A DNA stretch of 64,000 bases from CAYJDG01 sp964368875 (GCA_964368875.1 CAYJDG010000001.1:92347-156346); one strand, 5' to 3'; positions 1-8,934 are shown, counted from the stretch's first letter. Made by a program: numbers and translations. The notes: generated by a model not told the origin, from the sequence alone.

Positions 1-302
1 GCGACGGTAAGATCACGCTCGATGAAATGACAGGTGGTACCTTCACGATCACGAATGGCGGCGTCTTTGGTTCCTTGATGTCCACACCAATCATCAATCC
101 ACCACAGGTTGCCATTCTTGGGATGCATAAAATCCAGGAACGCCCGATGGTCATGAAAGATGGATCAATCAAGGCCCGTCCGATGATGTATATCGCCTTG
201 TCTTACGACCACCGGATCATTGACGGCCGTGAAGCCGTGACATTCCTTGTTCGTATCAAAGAGGCGATCGAAGATCCGTCACGCCTTATCCTCGACATCT
301 AA
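1..302 (+). CDS. sucB: 2-oxoglutarate dehydrogenase E2 (dihydrolipoyl succinyltransferase), C-terminal end
   Basis: Only the last ~100 codons are inside the window, in the frame that starts at base 3. They hold the end of the acyltransferase catalytic domain: FTITNGGVFGS, then STPIINPPQ and the catalytic YDHRIIDGREAV, where His and Asp (HxxxD) act in succinyl transfer from lipoyl to CoA. The SucB-type wording rather than the PDH E2 type, together with lpd downstream, points to the TCA-cycle complex. The stop overlaps by 4 bases the stop end of the convergent deaminase gene. A GC-rich inverted repeat (321-331 with 341-351) just beyond could serve as a transcription end, but it lacks a T-run. 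Confidence 0.95.
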   Translation, partial: DGKITLDEMTGGTFTITNGGVFGSLMSTPIINPPQVAILGMHKIQERPMVMKDGSIKARPMMYIALSYDHRIIDGREAVTFLVRIKEAIEDPSRLILDI

Positions 303-1240
303 AGTAAATGAAAGTTGAGTATGCCTGCTCCTGACAATAAGGAGCGGGCATGGAGTGCGTCGTCATCACGCGCGTGGCTGACATCACCAACATGAATATT
401 CTGAACTCGCGCAGCGACCAGATTGACCTGCTCCCGCGAAGTTGGAATGCATGAGGCGTATATCATACCATCTATAAGTTTGAGGCCATGACGTGCCGCG
501 CCCATCATCAGGCGGTTCATTGGCTCGAGATAGAAATTATATTTACCATCCGTTTCGCTGAGCTTTAAACGATCATCAACGTTTGCAGCTGAATACCCAA
601 TCGCTGCGTGAGCCGAGGCAACGAGAGAAAACACCTTACCATTGCGGTCCTGAGCAAAGCCACAGCCCCAGCGCTCTGCTTTTGCAACCACGCTTGAGAC
701 GAGCTGATTTAATGATGGCTTATCTGTTTGCGGTGAAACCTTTATTGGGTTGTCTTCGACGGCTTGGTAATCCTGTGGCGTTTCAAGAATAGGTACGATT
801 ACACCTTCTTTGCGGCGCACTTCATAAATACTGATCCCGGCTCTTGCGGCGATCTGCAGAGACATGCTGTTGAATTCGCTCCCACGACGTAAAGCAAAAT
901 CTTTATCAAACCCTTTGTGATCGATATAAATTTTCTTGATGCCAGCTTCAGCTATATTCTTGGCGCAATTTGGACAAAAAGGATCCGTCACGCAGAGGCT
1001 GGCCCCAAAAGTCGCTGCAGGGAAATCGAGAAGACAATTGACCTCGGCATGAATTGTCCCGCTGCTGTTGCCTATCCTTGTGTCTGTACCAAGCACCTCA
1101 GCGATTTTCTTAGGCCATGAATTGGTTCGCGCAACAATACTGTCCTCAGTAAAGAGGGTGGAGGCAATTTTATTGGTCGGATGAGGGCTGGTCAGGACAA
1201 TATTAACGGCAGCCTGCATGGCGTCTAATGGGGAGGTCAT
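299..1240 (-). CDS. cytidine/deoxycytidylate deaminase-like protein
   Basis: 313-residue protein with a zinc deaminase core in its N-terminal half: H64-A-E66 and P87-F-C89-P-N-C92, the H/E/C/C set that binds zinc and carries the proton-shuttling Glu. The C-terminal half (about residues 170-313) carries a degenerate second deaminase-like fold, as in long cytidine deaminases, with no zinc motif visible. Substrate (cytidine, dCMP or another base) cannot be told from sequence; the compact PxxC spacing is more dCMP-deaminase-like. It runs against the suc genes and sits between sucB and lpd. Confidence 0.75.
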   Translation of the reverse strand: MTSPLDAMQAAVNIVLTSPHPTNKIASTLFTEDSIVARTNSWPKKIAEVLGTDTRIGNSSGTIHAEVNCLLDFPAATFGASLCVTDPFCPNCAKNIAEAGIKKIYIDHKGFDKDFALRRGSEFNSMSLQIAARAGISIYEVRRKEGVIVPILETPQDYQAVEDNPIKVSPQTDKPSLNQLVSSVVAKAERWGCGFAQDRNGKVFSLVASAHAAIGYSAANVDDRLKLSETDGKYNFYLEPMNRLMMGAARHGLKLIDGMIYASCIPTSREQVNLVAARVQNIHVGDVSHARDDDALHARSLLSGAGILNFHLL

Positions 1241-1435
1241 AAATACGTATTTACCATTTTAATAGCTGTTTATATTAACGGAGTTTAACCGACATTTTTC
1301 TTGCCGTAAGTGACTCTTTTATATAAGTAATTATTAATATTAAAGGATATGGCAAAAAGATTGCGTTTTGTTTGTCATATAAGATAAGTACTTTCCTATC
1401 ACTTAACTTGCTGTTTGAGTTTAGAGAGTATTGGA

Positions 1436-4351
1436 ATGCTGAAAAAGCTTAGGCTTTTAGAAAAGACTGCAGTTGGAATTCTGCTTGGGCAGAAGATCCC
1501 CTTTCTCACCAGCAATGCTGATCTACGGGAAACATTTTATGAATTGGCGGGCCGCATGCATGCGGCCCATTTTATTGCGGCAGAGCCCCAGACGTATGTC
1601 ACTCTCGCCGAATATCGTGACTTTGATCCAAAATACATGGGCAAGACAACGCTGCATGCCCTCGGAGGAGCCCTCTTTCGTCAGGCCGAAAGCCTTAAAG
1701 ATATTGCGATTCAAAAAGGCTTGCCGATAACGCCTTTCGAAGTTTTTGGATTGAACTGGGATAAGCGACAGGCAGCCAAGGAAGGTGAAGATTTTATTGC
1801 CGACCCGGGTAAAATACCTGTCTTAACGCGAGGTGATCTTACTTCTTTCGCTCAAGCTTTAAACTTGATCCGTCAGCGTCAAGACAATCCTGGTGTGCGG
1901 TATACTGTCCCGGTTGTAATCCAGAACTCTGACCATTTTTGGGAACCTCTTCTCAACACAAACGGCCCTCACTGGAAGCAAGAGCGGGAAAAACTCAGAA
2001 GATTAAATATTCATGTTACGTTTGGTCGTGCGGAGACCGCTGATCTTCTAGCAACCCTTTCATATGGGCAGAAAATAAATCCTGCTGATATAAGTCATAC
2101 TTTAGGGATTTCTTCGGGTGATCCGGATCCTGATATCGCGTTTGCAACGACAGATTTGTTGAAGTTTGAGCAAAGTGTAGTCGGGCATAAATCCGTCGGA
2201 GCCAGTGGGTTAATGCGGCGACTGATAGAAATTATAGGTCCTTATCAATCTCCGACCGAAGAGTCCTATAGCCACGAAGCCAATGCCGAAGACGAGAAAT
2301 TTCGCGCTATTTACAATGTGTTTAAGGATTTAGGAACAAACAAAGTCAGAGTTTTATTCGCCCAGCATGGATATAAAGATATAACGAAGTTAAAAACTTT
2401 AAGTCATGATGGCGGCCTTGGTTTTTGTCTTGAAAATGCCAAGGGTGAGCGGAGGATTGACCTCTTTACCCCTGAGCACTTTCCTAACTCTGTTCATAAG
2501 TTGAACCCTACCCAGATGTCTCCTGGCGTTGAGCTGGCTTACCTCAAGCGGACTGACGGCCTCGAAATTACCATGGAAAGATTGTTCGCGAGGGTGCGCG
2601 AAATCGTTGCGGAGGATCCAAGGTTCACTGTTGATGATTTGCGAGCCTACGATACAAGTTTATTTGTAAGTGCGAATTTGAGTGTAATGCTTGACGCCAT
2701 CGACAGGGGTGAAGACTATGATCCCCGTCTATTGCAAGTAACATCAGTTTTTGAGGCGCATGTTCTGCGCGTATCAGAAAAACCGCAATTCCCCCTTTCG
2801 CAAAAAACGCGTGTGGCAGAGACCGAAAATTACCTGATCCCTGAGGGTGAAAATCAGACGCGCAGCATGGTTCCTGATTGGGCATCAACTGGGCCAAATG
2901 CAATCAGTTATAAATTGATGCGACTTTATATGGGCGCAAGCAATGACTTAGATGAACGAGAACCAGAGGTTTCACCGCTTGCTAAGCGCAAACTCAAAAG
3001 AATGGGTCTTCTTGCGACTCCAGAAATGGTTATGGGGCAGAGGTCGCCCGCTGCTTTCCAAGCGGTTAAACATTCTTTATTGCGGGATTTTAAAATTTCT
3101 ACGCAGCTTGGTCCTGCAGTATGGCACGCATACAGAGGCTATCCGGAAGAGTTTTATACAGCTGCTTCGTTAAAACCTAGCAATCAGGCTTATCTTTCAA
3201 ATATGAGAGGGCTGCTTGACGAGGCGAATGTTACATATTTTGGCCCACCTGATCGCCCGCTAACTGATGAGCAGAAAGTGGATGCCTACCTTCTGCTGCT
3301 CAAAGGTATGGTTAGAAATCAGGTTTATAATCACACCGAAATTGTAGCTGACAGATATGCTGCCGCTGAAGTTTTGAGGCTACTCGAACATAAGCAGATG
3401 TTAGGTTTGGTTGGTCAGCAAACAAAACATCTGTTGAATCTGGTTGATAACGTTGCAGAGGCAACCGAAAAAATCGCCGAAATCGTGCGCATGGGATTAC
3501 CAAGAATAACTCCTGTGCGCAGGCATTTCTATCAAGACGGCCAAGTTGAAAATAATCAGTGCATGGTAATGACGGTTTATCTGTCGGCATCAAACTGTAA
3601 CAGGGAAGCCCTGAATGAGGCTTGGCGCCTTGGCTACCTTGCTAAGCTCAATGGATTTACTCTTAAAACTGGTGGTGGCAACGATGGCCTTATGAAGGCG
3701 ATCAATGATGGATTCATGTCCGGTGAAGAAGAGTTGCTGAGAAAAGGTTATATCTTCCCAAATCAACTTATCAATATTCAATGTGTTGATACTGAAGCAA
3801 TTGAGAAGCCATACCTGGGCGGCGGAATTTATAGATGTCATCCTCATTTTGAGGGACGTAAAGCTGATTTGCAGGACTCTGATTTCAGCGCGGCAATATA
3901 CGGTGGCATTGGTACGGATGAAGAAATATTTGGATGGGCGAAAAGTGTTTTAACAGGCCGAATTGATCCACTGGTTCATCCTATGTGGTTGATGAATTCG
4001 CAAATGGATTCTTCTTTCGGAAAAGTGGGAGTCTATGATCCTTATCAAAGAATATTTTCTGAGAGATTCCGTCAGAAAATAAACATGAATTTCACCTCAA
4101 CAGTTGAAGGCATTATTGATCAGGCATGCACAACGCGCTCTCTTCGTTTCATCAACGCGCAAAGGCCGGTTACGCAAGATAGAATGCTTTTAAGGGAAGA
4201 GCTTGGTCAGGCCGCTTCCGGTCACGCTAAAAAAGGCTTTGTTCCTCCTTATGGGATATTCCTTGGAAAGCAGGAAGATCTGCCGCCTGCGCAAAGCGGA
4301 GCAAACAAGATTTTCGCTCCGGACCTTGCCAAAGGCGCTTCCTTTCAATAG
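1436..4351 (+). CDS. very long LOG-family (TIGR00730-like Rossmann) protein of unknown function
   Basis: About 971 residues from ATG 1436, which has a GAGAG ribosome binding site at 1424; an in-frame TTG lies at 1415. The C-terminal third (about residues 710-900) has LOG phosphoribohydrolase hallmarks: a Rossmann start (MTVYLSASN), TGGGNDGLM near 743 and YGGIGTDEEI near 822, corresponding to the family's GGGxxGLM and PGGxGTxxE motifs, though the PGG proline is Tyr here. Around residues 157-172 PVVIQNSDHFWEPLLN resembles the segment that follows PGGxGT in LOG proteins, so a second, worn LOG-like domain may lie at the N-terminus. The ~500 residues between are not recognised. LOG proteins release bases from nucleoside 5'-monophosphates; they are usually about 200 residues long. 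Codon use looks more AT-rich than in lpd. Confidence 0.7.
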   Translation: MLKKLRLLEKTAVGILLGQKIPFLTSNADLRETFYELAGRMHAAHFIAAEPQTYVTLAEYRDFDPKYMGKTTLHALGGALFRQAESLKDIAIQKGLPITPFEVFGLNWDKRQAAKEGEDFIADPGKIPVLTRGDLTSFAQALNLIRQRQDNPGVRYTVPVVIQNSDHFWEPLLNTNGPHWKQEREKLRRLNIHVTFGRAETADLLATLSYGQKINPADISHTLGISSGDPDPDIAFATTDLLKFEQSVVGHKSVGASGLMRRLIEIIGPYQSPTEESYSHEANAEDEKFRAIYNVFKDLGTNKVRVLFAQHGYKDITKLKTLSHDGGLGFCLENAKGERRIDLFTPEHFPNSVHKLNPTQMSPGVELAYLKRTDGLEITMERLFARVREIVAEDPRFTVDDLRAYDTSLFVSANLSVMLDAIDRGEDYDPRLLQVTSVFEAHVLRVSEKPQFPLSQKTRVAETENYLIPEGENQTRSMVPDWASTGPNAISYKLMRLYMGASNDLDEREPEVSPLAKRKLKRMGLLATPEMVMGQRSPAAFQAVKHSLLRDFKISTQLGPAVWHAYRGYPEEFYTAASLKPSNQAYLSNMRGLLDEANVTYFGPPDRPLTDEQKVDAYLLLLKGMVRNQVYNHTEIVADRYAAAEVLRLLEHKQMLGLVGQQTKHLLNLVDNVAEATEKIAEIVRMGLPRITPVRRHFYQDGQVENNQCMVMTVYLSASNCNREALNEAWRLGYLAKLNGFTLKTGGGNDGLMKAINDGFMSGEEELLRKGYIFPNQLINIQCVDTEAIEKPYLGGGIYRCHPHFEGRKADLQDSDFSAAIYGGIGTDEEIFGWAKSVLTGRIDPLVHPMWLMNSQMDSSFGKVGVYDPYQRIFSERFRQKINMNFTSTVEGIIDQACTTRSLRFINAQRPVTQDRMLLREELGQAASGHAKKGFVPPYGIFLGKQEDLPPAQSGANKIFAPDLAKGASFQ

Positions 4352-4378
4352 GTTTACCCGACCATTTGAGAGGATATT

Positions 4379-5773
4379 ATGGCAGAAGCATCTTATGACG
4401 TCATTGTAATCGGATCTGGGCCAGGCGGTTATGTCTGCGCTATTCGTTGCGCACAGCTTGGGTTCAAAACAGCTTGTGTAGAGAAATCACCTACACTTGG
4501 CGGCACCTGCCTGAATGTTGGCTGCATACCGTCCAAAGCACTGCTGACGGCCTCTGAAAAATATCATGAAGCAGCGCACACGCTCGATAAAATGGGCATC
4601 AAGATCGGCAAACTTGAGCTCGACCTCAAAGGCATGATGCAGCACAAGGCCGATGTGGTGAGCAGCAATACCAAGGGGATCGAATATCTCTTCAAAAAGA
4701 ATAAAATCGACTGGCTTAAAGGTGCAGGAGAAATTAGTGCGCTTGGTAAAGTCAATGTCGCTGGTACGGCCTATTCAGCGAAACATATTATTATCGCGAC
4801 AGGGTCAGACGTTATCAGCCTGCCAGGAATTACAATTGACGAGAAACAGATCGTTTCTTCGACTGGTGCAATCGCGCTGGAAAGTGTACCGAAGCATCTG
4901 GTTGTGATCGGTGGCGGTGTCATCGGTCTAGAACTGGGCGCCGTATGGGGTCGCCTTGGCGCGAAAGTGACTGTGGTTGAGTTTCTGGATCGTATTCTGC
5001 CGGGTATGGACGCAGAAATTTCCAAAGAAGCGCAGAAAATCCTGACCAAACAGGGCATGGCCTTTAAGATGTCGACTAAAGTTGCATCAGCCAAGGTAGA
5101 GGGCAAAGACGTCAAACTGAAATTAGAGCCTGCAGGCGGCGGTGCTGGTGAAGAAATCAGCGCAGATGTTGTTCTCGTTGCTGTTGGTCGTAAAGCATAC
5201 ACTGATAAACTTGGCCTTGATGCAGTTGGCGTTGCAAGAGATGAGCGCGGCCGAGTTAAGACGGATGCGCATTTCCAAACCAATGTGCCAGGTATCTACG
5301 CGATTGGCGATGTGATCGCCGGACCAATGCTGGCGCACAAGGCAGAAGACGAAGGAATGGTTCTGGCTGAGATGCTGGCCGGACAGTCGGGGCATATCGA
5401 TTACAATCTGATTCCGGGCGTTGTTTATACATGGCCGGAGATTGCCAATATCGGGCAAACAGAAGAACAGCTCAAAGCCGCTGGCGTACAATATAAAGTC
5501 GGCAAATTCCCCTTCAGTGCAAATGGCCGCGCGCGCGCGATGAATGCTACGGAAGGGTTCGTCAAGATTATCGCTGATGCCCGCACCGACCGCGTTTTAG
5601 GTGCCCATATCATCGGACCGGAAGCCGGGACGCTGATCGCGGAAATCGCTGCGGTGATGGAGTTTTCAGGCAGCAGCGAAGATATCGCCCGGACCTGCCA
5701 CGCGCACCCGACGCTTGAAGAAGCGATCAAGGAAGCTGCTCTCGCAGTCGATGGGCGCACCATCCATATGTAA
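4379..5773 (+). CDS. lpd: dihydrolipoyl dehydrogenase (E3)
   Basis: 464 residues, the normal family length. It re-oxidises dihydrolipoyl groups of 2-oxoacid dehydrogenases with FAD and NAD+. Visible motifs: FAD-binding GSGPGG (12-17), redox disulfide C44-LNVG-C49, NAD-binding GGGVIGLELG, the second FAD motif AIGDVIAGPMLAHKAEDEG, and the active-site dyad H443/E448 in HAHPTLEEA. ATG 4379 follows a GAGAGGA ribosome binding site, 27 bases after the long LOG-type gene, so it may be co-transcribed with that gene. Confidence 0.97.
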   Translation: MAEASYDVIVIGSGPGGYVCAIRCAQLGFKTACVEKSPTLGGTCLNVGCIPSKALLTASEKYHEAAHTLDKMGIKIGKLELDLKGMMQHKADVVSSNTKGIEYLFKKNKIDWLKGAGEISALGKVNVAGTAYSAKHIIIATGSDVISLPGITIDEKQIVSSTGAIALESVPKHLVVIGGGVIGLELGAVWGRLGAKVTVVEFLDRILPGMDAEISKEAQKILTKQGMAFKMSTKVASAKVEGKDVKLKLEPAGGGAGEEISADVVLVAVGRKAYTDKLGLDAVGVARDERGRVKTDAHFQTNVPGIYAIGDVIAGPMLAHKAEDEGMVLAEMLAGQSGHIDYNLIPGVVYTWPEIANIGQTEEQLKAAGVQYKVGKFPFSANGRARAMNATEGFVKIIADARTDRVLGAHIIGPEAGTLIAEIAAVMEFSGSSEDIARTCHAHPTLEEAIKEAALAVDGRTIHM

Positions 5774-5776
5774 GCA

Positions 5777-5799
5777 TGCAAGCGTTTAACGCGCTTGCA
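5777..5799. terminator. inverted repeat at the lpd / prepilin-like convergent junction
   Basis: TGCAAGCG (5777-5784) and CGCTTGCA (5792-5799) form a perfect 8-bp stem with a 7-base loop, placed between the stop of lpd and the end of the convergent gene. There is no T-run on either side, so it may act as a transcript-end stabiliser or a weak bidirectional terminator. Confidence 0.45.
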
Positions 5800-6568
5800 G
5801 GATGTAGGTGATTGACAGGCGGACCTGCGCAGCGTCAAGCCTGCCGGGGGCACAGAAAGTCGACTTGCCGTTGAACATCGTCGCTTCATCACCAAACGTA
5901 TCGGTGCCACCCCACGCCGCGTTGCCAACGCAAGCGCCCCAGATATTGCCCTGAGAGGTGCCCGGAGTTTCGCCGATACTGGTTAAGGTGGTGCTATCGG
6001 TGTAAGTGGTCGTCAAACCCTGTTTGGCGTTATAAAAGTTACAGAACTCGGGGCTGACACCAAAAATCCGCACGCCGAAATCAGAGGCCGAGGTGCCAAC
6101 ACCGGCAACGCTCATCTGCATAACCAATACTGTTCCGTTGGCTTGAAAGGCTCCTGCCGTAGGGCTCGTCGCATTGGCGATATTTGTGAACAATTCAGGC
6201 CGGACACCGTCCGGTGCATAAGGGCTGTAAATTGCGCACGTCGCATCAGTACAAGCCGCGTTATTGTTGGTGCACATCTCACTACCATCAACGTTTTTAT
6301 AAACATCATTCTTAAAGCTGAGTTTAAGGACTGGAACCTTGTCGACGACGGTCAGCTTGGTGTAGCGCAGTTTCAGCGTATCAAGAAATTCTGCGACCTG
6401 AATATATTGCAGGTCCATCGACTCTTTGGAATTTTTCGTCGGCGCGTTGCCACTGACGCGCAGGCTCTGGCTGATTGCCATGGCGAGAGCGACGAACAGA
6501 GCGATGCCAACAAGAATGATGAAGATGGCGCTGCCGGATTGGTCGCGGATGAATTGTTGAGACTTCAT
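5786..6568 (-). CDS. prepilin-like (pseudopilin-like) exported protein
   Basis: 260 residues. A short basic leader is followed by QSGSAIF and one hydrophobic helix (about 13-35), the layout of type IV prepilin/pseudopilin N-termini with cleavage after Gly. The usual Glu at +5 is absent. The remainder is Ser/Thr/Asn-rich with several Cys and ends in ITYILQAR. A clear relative sits at 32031-32768: same leader, same C-terminal Y-(I/V)-L-x-A-R. Its ATG overlaps the xerC stop (ATGA), so it is the last gene of a DUF484-xerC operon. Function unknown; a minor pilin-like surface protein is an inference. Confidence 0.6.
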   Translation of the reverse strand: MKSQQFIRDQSGSAIFIILVGIALFVALAMAISQSLRVSGNAPTKNSKESMDLQYIQVAEFLDTLKLRYTKLTVVDKVPVLKLSFKNDVYKNVDGSEMCTNNNAACTDATCAIYSPYAPDGVRPELFTNIANATSPTAGAFQANGTVLVMQMSVAGVGTSASDFGVRIFGVSPEFCNFYNAKQGLTTTYTDSTTLTSIGETPGTSQGNIWGACVGNAAWGGTDTFGDEATMFNGKSTFCAPGRLDAAQVRLSITYILQAR

Positions 6569-7536
6569 GATGTGATTGTACCATTTTTTCGGGAATGAGG
6601 ATGAGCGGATTTATAAATTTTCAGCATTTCTTCAGCATTCACATCGGTATAACGCTGGGTTGTGCTGAGTGAGGCATGACCGAGTAGCTCCTGAATTTCC
6701 CGCAGATTTGCGCCGTTCTGCAAAAGATGCGTTGCGAAACTGTGACGCAGGGCGTGCGGCGTGGCTGTATCAGGCAAATTGAGCGCGAGGCGCACATCCC
6801 GCAAAGCCTTCTGCGCAATGCCCTGATTGAGACGCTGGCCGCGCTCGCCCATAAAAAGAGGACGATCGGGAGTTTCTCCGTATGGACAAAGGGCGCGGTA
6901 CTCGGAAAGAATTTTTTCCACCAAGGGAAGCACGGGAACCTGACGTTCCTTACGGCCCTTACCCATGACACGCAGAAAACTTTCGCGTGGCAGGTCAGCG
7001 ATGTTGAGTTGCAAGGCTTCGCTAATACGTAAGCCGCAGCCATAGAGAAGCGTGAAGAGGGCGCGGTTGCGCAAGGTCACCCAATCAGGGGCTGGTGTAA
7101 CTTCATCCAGCAGGCGGTGAATTTGAGTTTCATCCATCGGGCGCGGGAGTTTGCGCGGCAGTTTGGGCGAGCGCACGCTGGCGATGGCAGAGTTGTGCAG
7201 GATGCCCTGTTTATCGAGCCAGCTTAAAAAGTTTTTGACACCTGACAAGGACCGCGCGCGGGAGCTCGCGGTAAGGCCGTCGGTCGCGCGGTTGGAAAGC
7301 CACGAGCGAAAATCGGTGAGGGTTACGCCTGAGATATGACGCAGCGCCAGTGTGCCGCCTGCATGGTGGGAGAGGAACGTGATGAACTGCCCGATGTCGG
7401 AAGTATAGGCGCGGAAGGTATGGGGCGAGACATTCTTCTCAACCTTGAGCCAGTCCTGCCAGCGTCCGACCGCCTCGGCAAGATCGGGGCCGCAGGCTTC
7501 CAGCAGCGCGGGGTTCAATGCGGAAGCAGCAGCCAT
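6565..7536 (-). CDS. xerC: tyrosine recombinase XerC
   Basis: 323 residues. An N-terminal SAM-like DNA-binding domain (about 20-115) is followed by the catalytic domain with R170 (GCGLRISEA), a Lys in GKGRKER, H271/R274 (HALRHSFATH), H297 (LLGHASL) and the nucleophile Y306. XerC with XerD resolves chromosome dimers at dif. The longer C-terminal tail and start are typical of alphaproteobacterial XerC next to DUF484. It overlaps the DUF484 gene upstream by 22 bases and the prepilin-like gene downstream by 4. Confidence 0.93.
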   Translation of the reverse strand: MAAASALNPALLEACGPDLAEAVGRWQDWLKVEKNVSPHTFRAYTSDIGQFITFLSHHAGGTLALRHISGVTLTDFRSWLSNRATDGLTASSRARSLSGVKNFLSWLDKQGILHNSAIASVRSPKLPRKLPRPMDETQIHRLLDEVTPAPDWVTLRNRALFTLLYGCGLRISEALQLNIADLPRESFLRVMGKGRKERQVPVLPLVEKILSEYRALCPYGETPDRPLFMGERGQRLNQGIAQKALRDVRLALNLPDTATPHALRHSFATHLLQNGANLREIQELLGHASLSTTQRYTDVNAEEMLKIYKSAHPHSRKNGTITS

Positions 7537-8225
7537 GCGCGGAACTGTCTTTCAACAACGCGGGCGAGAAACGAAACCAGTTCGGTGCCTTGTGACGGAT
7601 TAAACATATGCGGATCGCGGCTGCCAAAGGCAATGATCGCGGGCGGCGTCTGCATGGCGATATCGACGCGCACCAAGGCCTGTGATTTTACGAGCGTCGC
7701 CCCGGAGCCGAAGATCGCCTCGATGCCGGAGATATCGTTCTGCTGGAGAATGGTTTTGCCCTGCATCCACGAATCCACCGTGCCTTCAGGAATGACGCGG
7801 ATGCCGACCGTGCTGATATGCGGAATTTCCTTACCGTCGGCTTCGACCACAAGCGTGGTGATATCGACATTGAGGAGGTTGGTCAGGTCGGACGTAATAG
7901 TTTGAATAAATTCATCGAAGCTGTCTGCTTCGAGCAGGCGGAGGACGGCTTTGTGGATGCGCGTCTGGCTGTTCATGTTGTTGCGGGCGGTCTCGACGAT
8001 CTCGCGGGTCATGCCGATGGCTTCGGCCTTGTCGGCCTTGAGGCGTTCGATCATGTAGGACTGGAAGTCCGCGACCTTGCGCCCGTTATTTTCCTTAGGC
8101 GGCATCAGGAGGTCGATAACCTCAGGATTGCGGGCGATGAAATCTGGATGCGCTTTCAGCCACGCGATGATATCGTCGGCGTCGAGAGCAGGGGGAGAGG
8201 CGGGATTGGTCATAAAATCTGTCAT
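7515..8225 (-). CDS. DUF484 family protein
   Basis: 236 residues. The N-terminal segment DIIAWLKAHPDFIARNPEVIDLL, then a helical linker and a GAF-like domain (about 95-225), is the DUF484 arrangement. The biochemical role of the family is not known; it very often precedes xerC, as it does here, and is probably translated together with it. A second in-frame ATG lies four codons downstream of the first. Confidence 0.85.
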   Translation of the reverse strand: MTDFMTNPASPPALDADDIIAWLKAHPDFIARNPEVIDLLMPPKENNGRKVADFQSYMIERLKADKAEAIGMTREIVETARNNMNSQTRIHKAVLRLLEADSFDEFIQTITSDLTNLLNVDITTLVVEADGKEIPHISTVGIRVIPEGTVDSWMQGKTILQQNDISGIEAIFGSGATLVKSQALVRVDIAMQTPPAIIAFGSRDPHMFNPSQGTELVSFLARVVERQFRAWLLLPH

Positions 8226-8490
8226 ATGTAAGTCACGTCCCCGATTCTACCATGTTTTCAGCCAGTTTGTTCAGTTCGTTCCGCGTTTTAATTTTTTCTA
8301 TTTTTCCAATTCATATCAGTTTGTTCGTCGTTTCAATTTTTTGGCTTAATAGTCCGTTCTGATTCATAGCGACCCCTCTCAAAGTGTTCCGGCCATAAAA
8401 AAGCGGCTTAATGCCGTAAAACGGGGCAATAAGCCGATTGTAATAATATTTCATATTATAAGGAAATTATTCTAAAATGTCAAGGGGATT
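8226..8490. repeat. AT-rich spacer with an imperfect direct repeat
   Basis: No gene is seen here. CAGTTTGTTC occurs at 8263 and again at 8317, each followed by a CGTTT-(T/C)-AATTTTTT tract, so a unit of about 54 bases is imperfectly duplicated. The second half carries the VOC gene terminator. This spacer should also hold the promoter of the DUF484-xerC operon. Confidence 0.5.
8396..8436 (-). terminator. intrinsic terminator of the VOC gene
   Basis: CGGCTTA (8404-8410) pairs with TAAGCCG (8430-8436), with an inner TGCC/GGCA pairing. Read on the minus strand it is followed by six T (8397-8402). It lies downstream of the leftward VOC gene. Confidence 0.75.
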
Positions 8491-8871
8491 CTAAGTCCCC
8501 ACAAAGCACAAAATATTCCCGTCCGGATCTTTGCACCAGGCGTTTTTCATCGGGCCGCTGATGTGGAGGTCGCCTTCGCGGGTGGTGCCGGGCATGTCGT
8601 CGTAGTGTTCGAAGATGATGCCGCGGCGCTTGAGTTCGGTGATTTGTCGCTCAGCATTGCCGCCGATGTTCCAGGTGGCGACGGTGGCTTTGTAGCCGCC
8701 TGCGAAAGCGGACTTATAGACGAGGAAGCGGGTGTCGCCGCTGAAATACGAAATGTAATTTTTTCCGTCGCTATCGGCCTCGCGGAAACCGAGTTTGTCT
8801 TCGTAGAACTTGCGCGCTGTGCCGAGGTCTTTGACGGCGATTGTGGCCATAACGTTTTGCGTGTTCAGCAT
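8491..8871 (-). CDS. VOC (glyoxalase/bleomycin-resistance fold) family protein
   Basis: 126 residues from ATG 8871 (an in-frame GTG at 8919 would add 16). It has the single beta-alpha-beta-beta-beta pair layout: ATIAVKDLGTARKFYEDKLGF at the start (a strand and helix) and WCKDPDGNILCFV at the end, with a C-terminal Asp/Asn-Gly turn. Members bind a metal and act on varied substrates, or serve as binding proteins; the specificity cannot be read here. Stand-alone gene with its own terminator. Confidence 0.8.
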   Translation of the reverse strand: MLNTQNVMATIAVKDLGTARKFYEDKLGFREADSDGKNYISYFSGDTRFLVYKSAFAGGYKATVATWNIGGNAERQITELKRRGIIFEHYDDMPGTTREGDLHISGPMKNAWCKDPDGNILCFVGT

Positions 8872-8934
8872 AAGAGCCTGCCTTGATGAGAGGGAATTCT
8901 CTACACCAATGCGCTGCACTGCGGGAAGTTCCGT

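Noticed and set aside
1436..4351. HAM1/RdgB-like domain in the middle of the LOG protein
   Set aside because: DGGLGF recalls the DDSGL motif but the surrounding ITPase residues are missing; too weak to claim.
8226..8490. CRISPR-like repeat array
   Set aside because: Only two imperfect units and no spacers.
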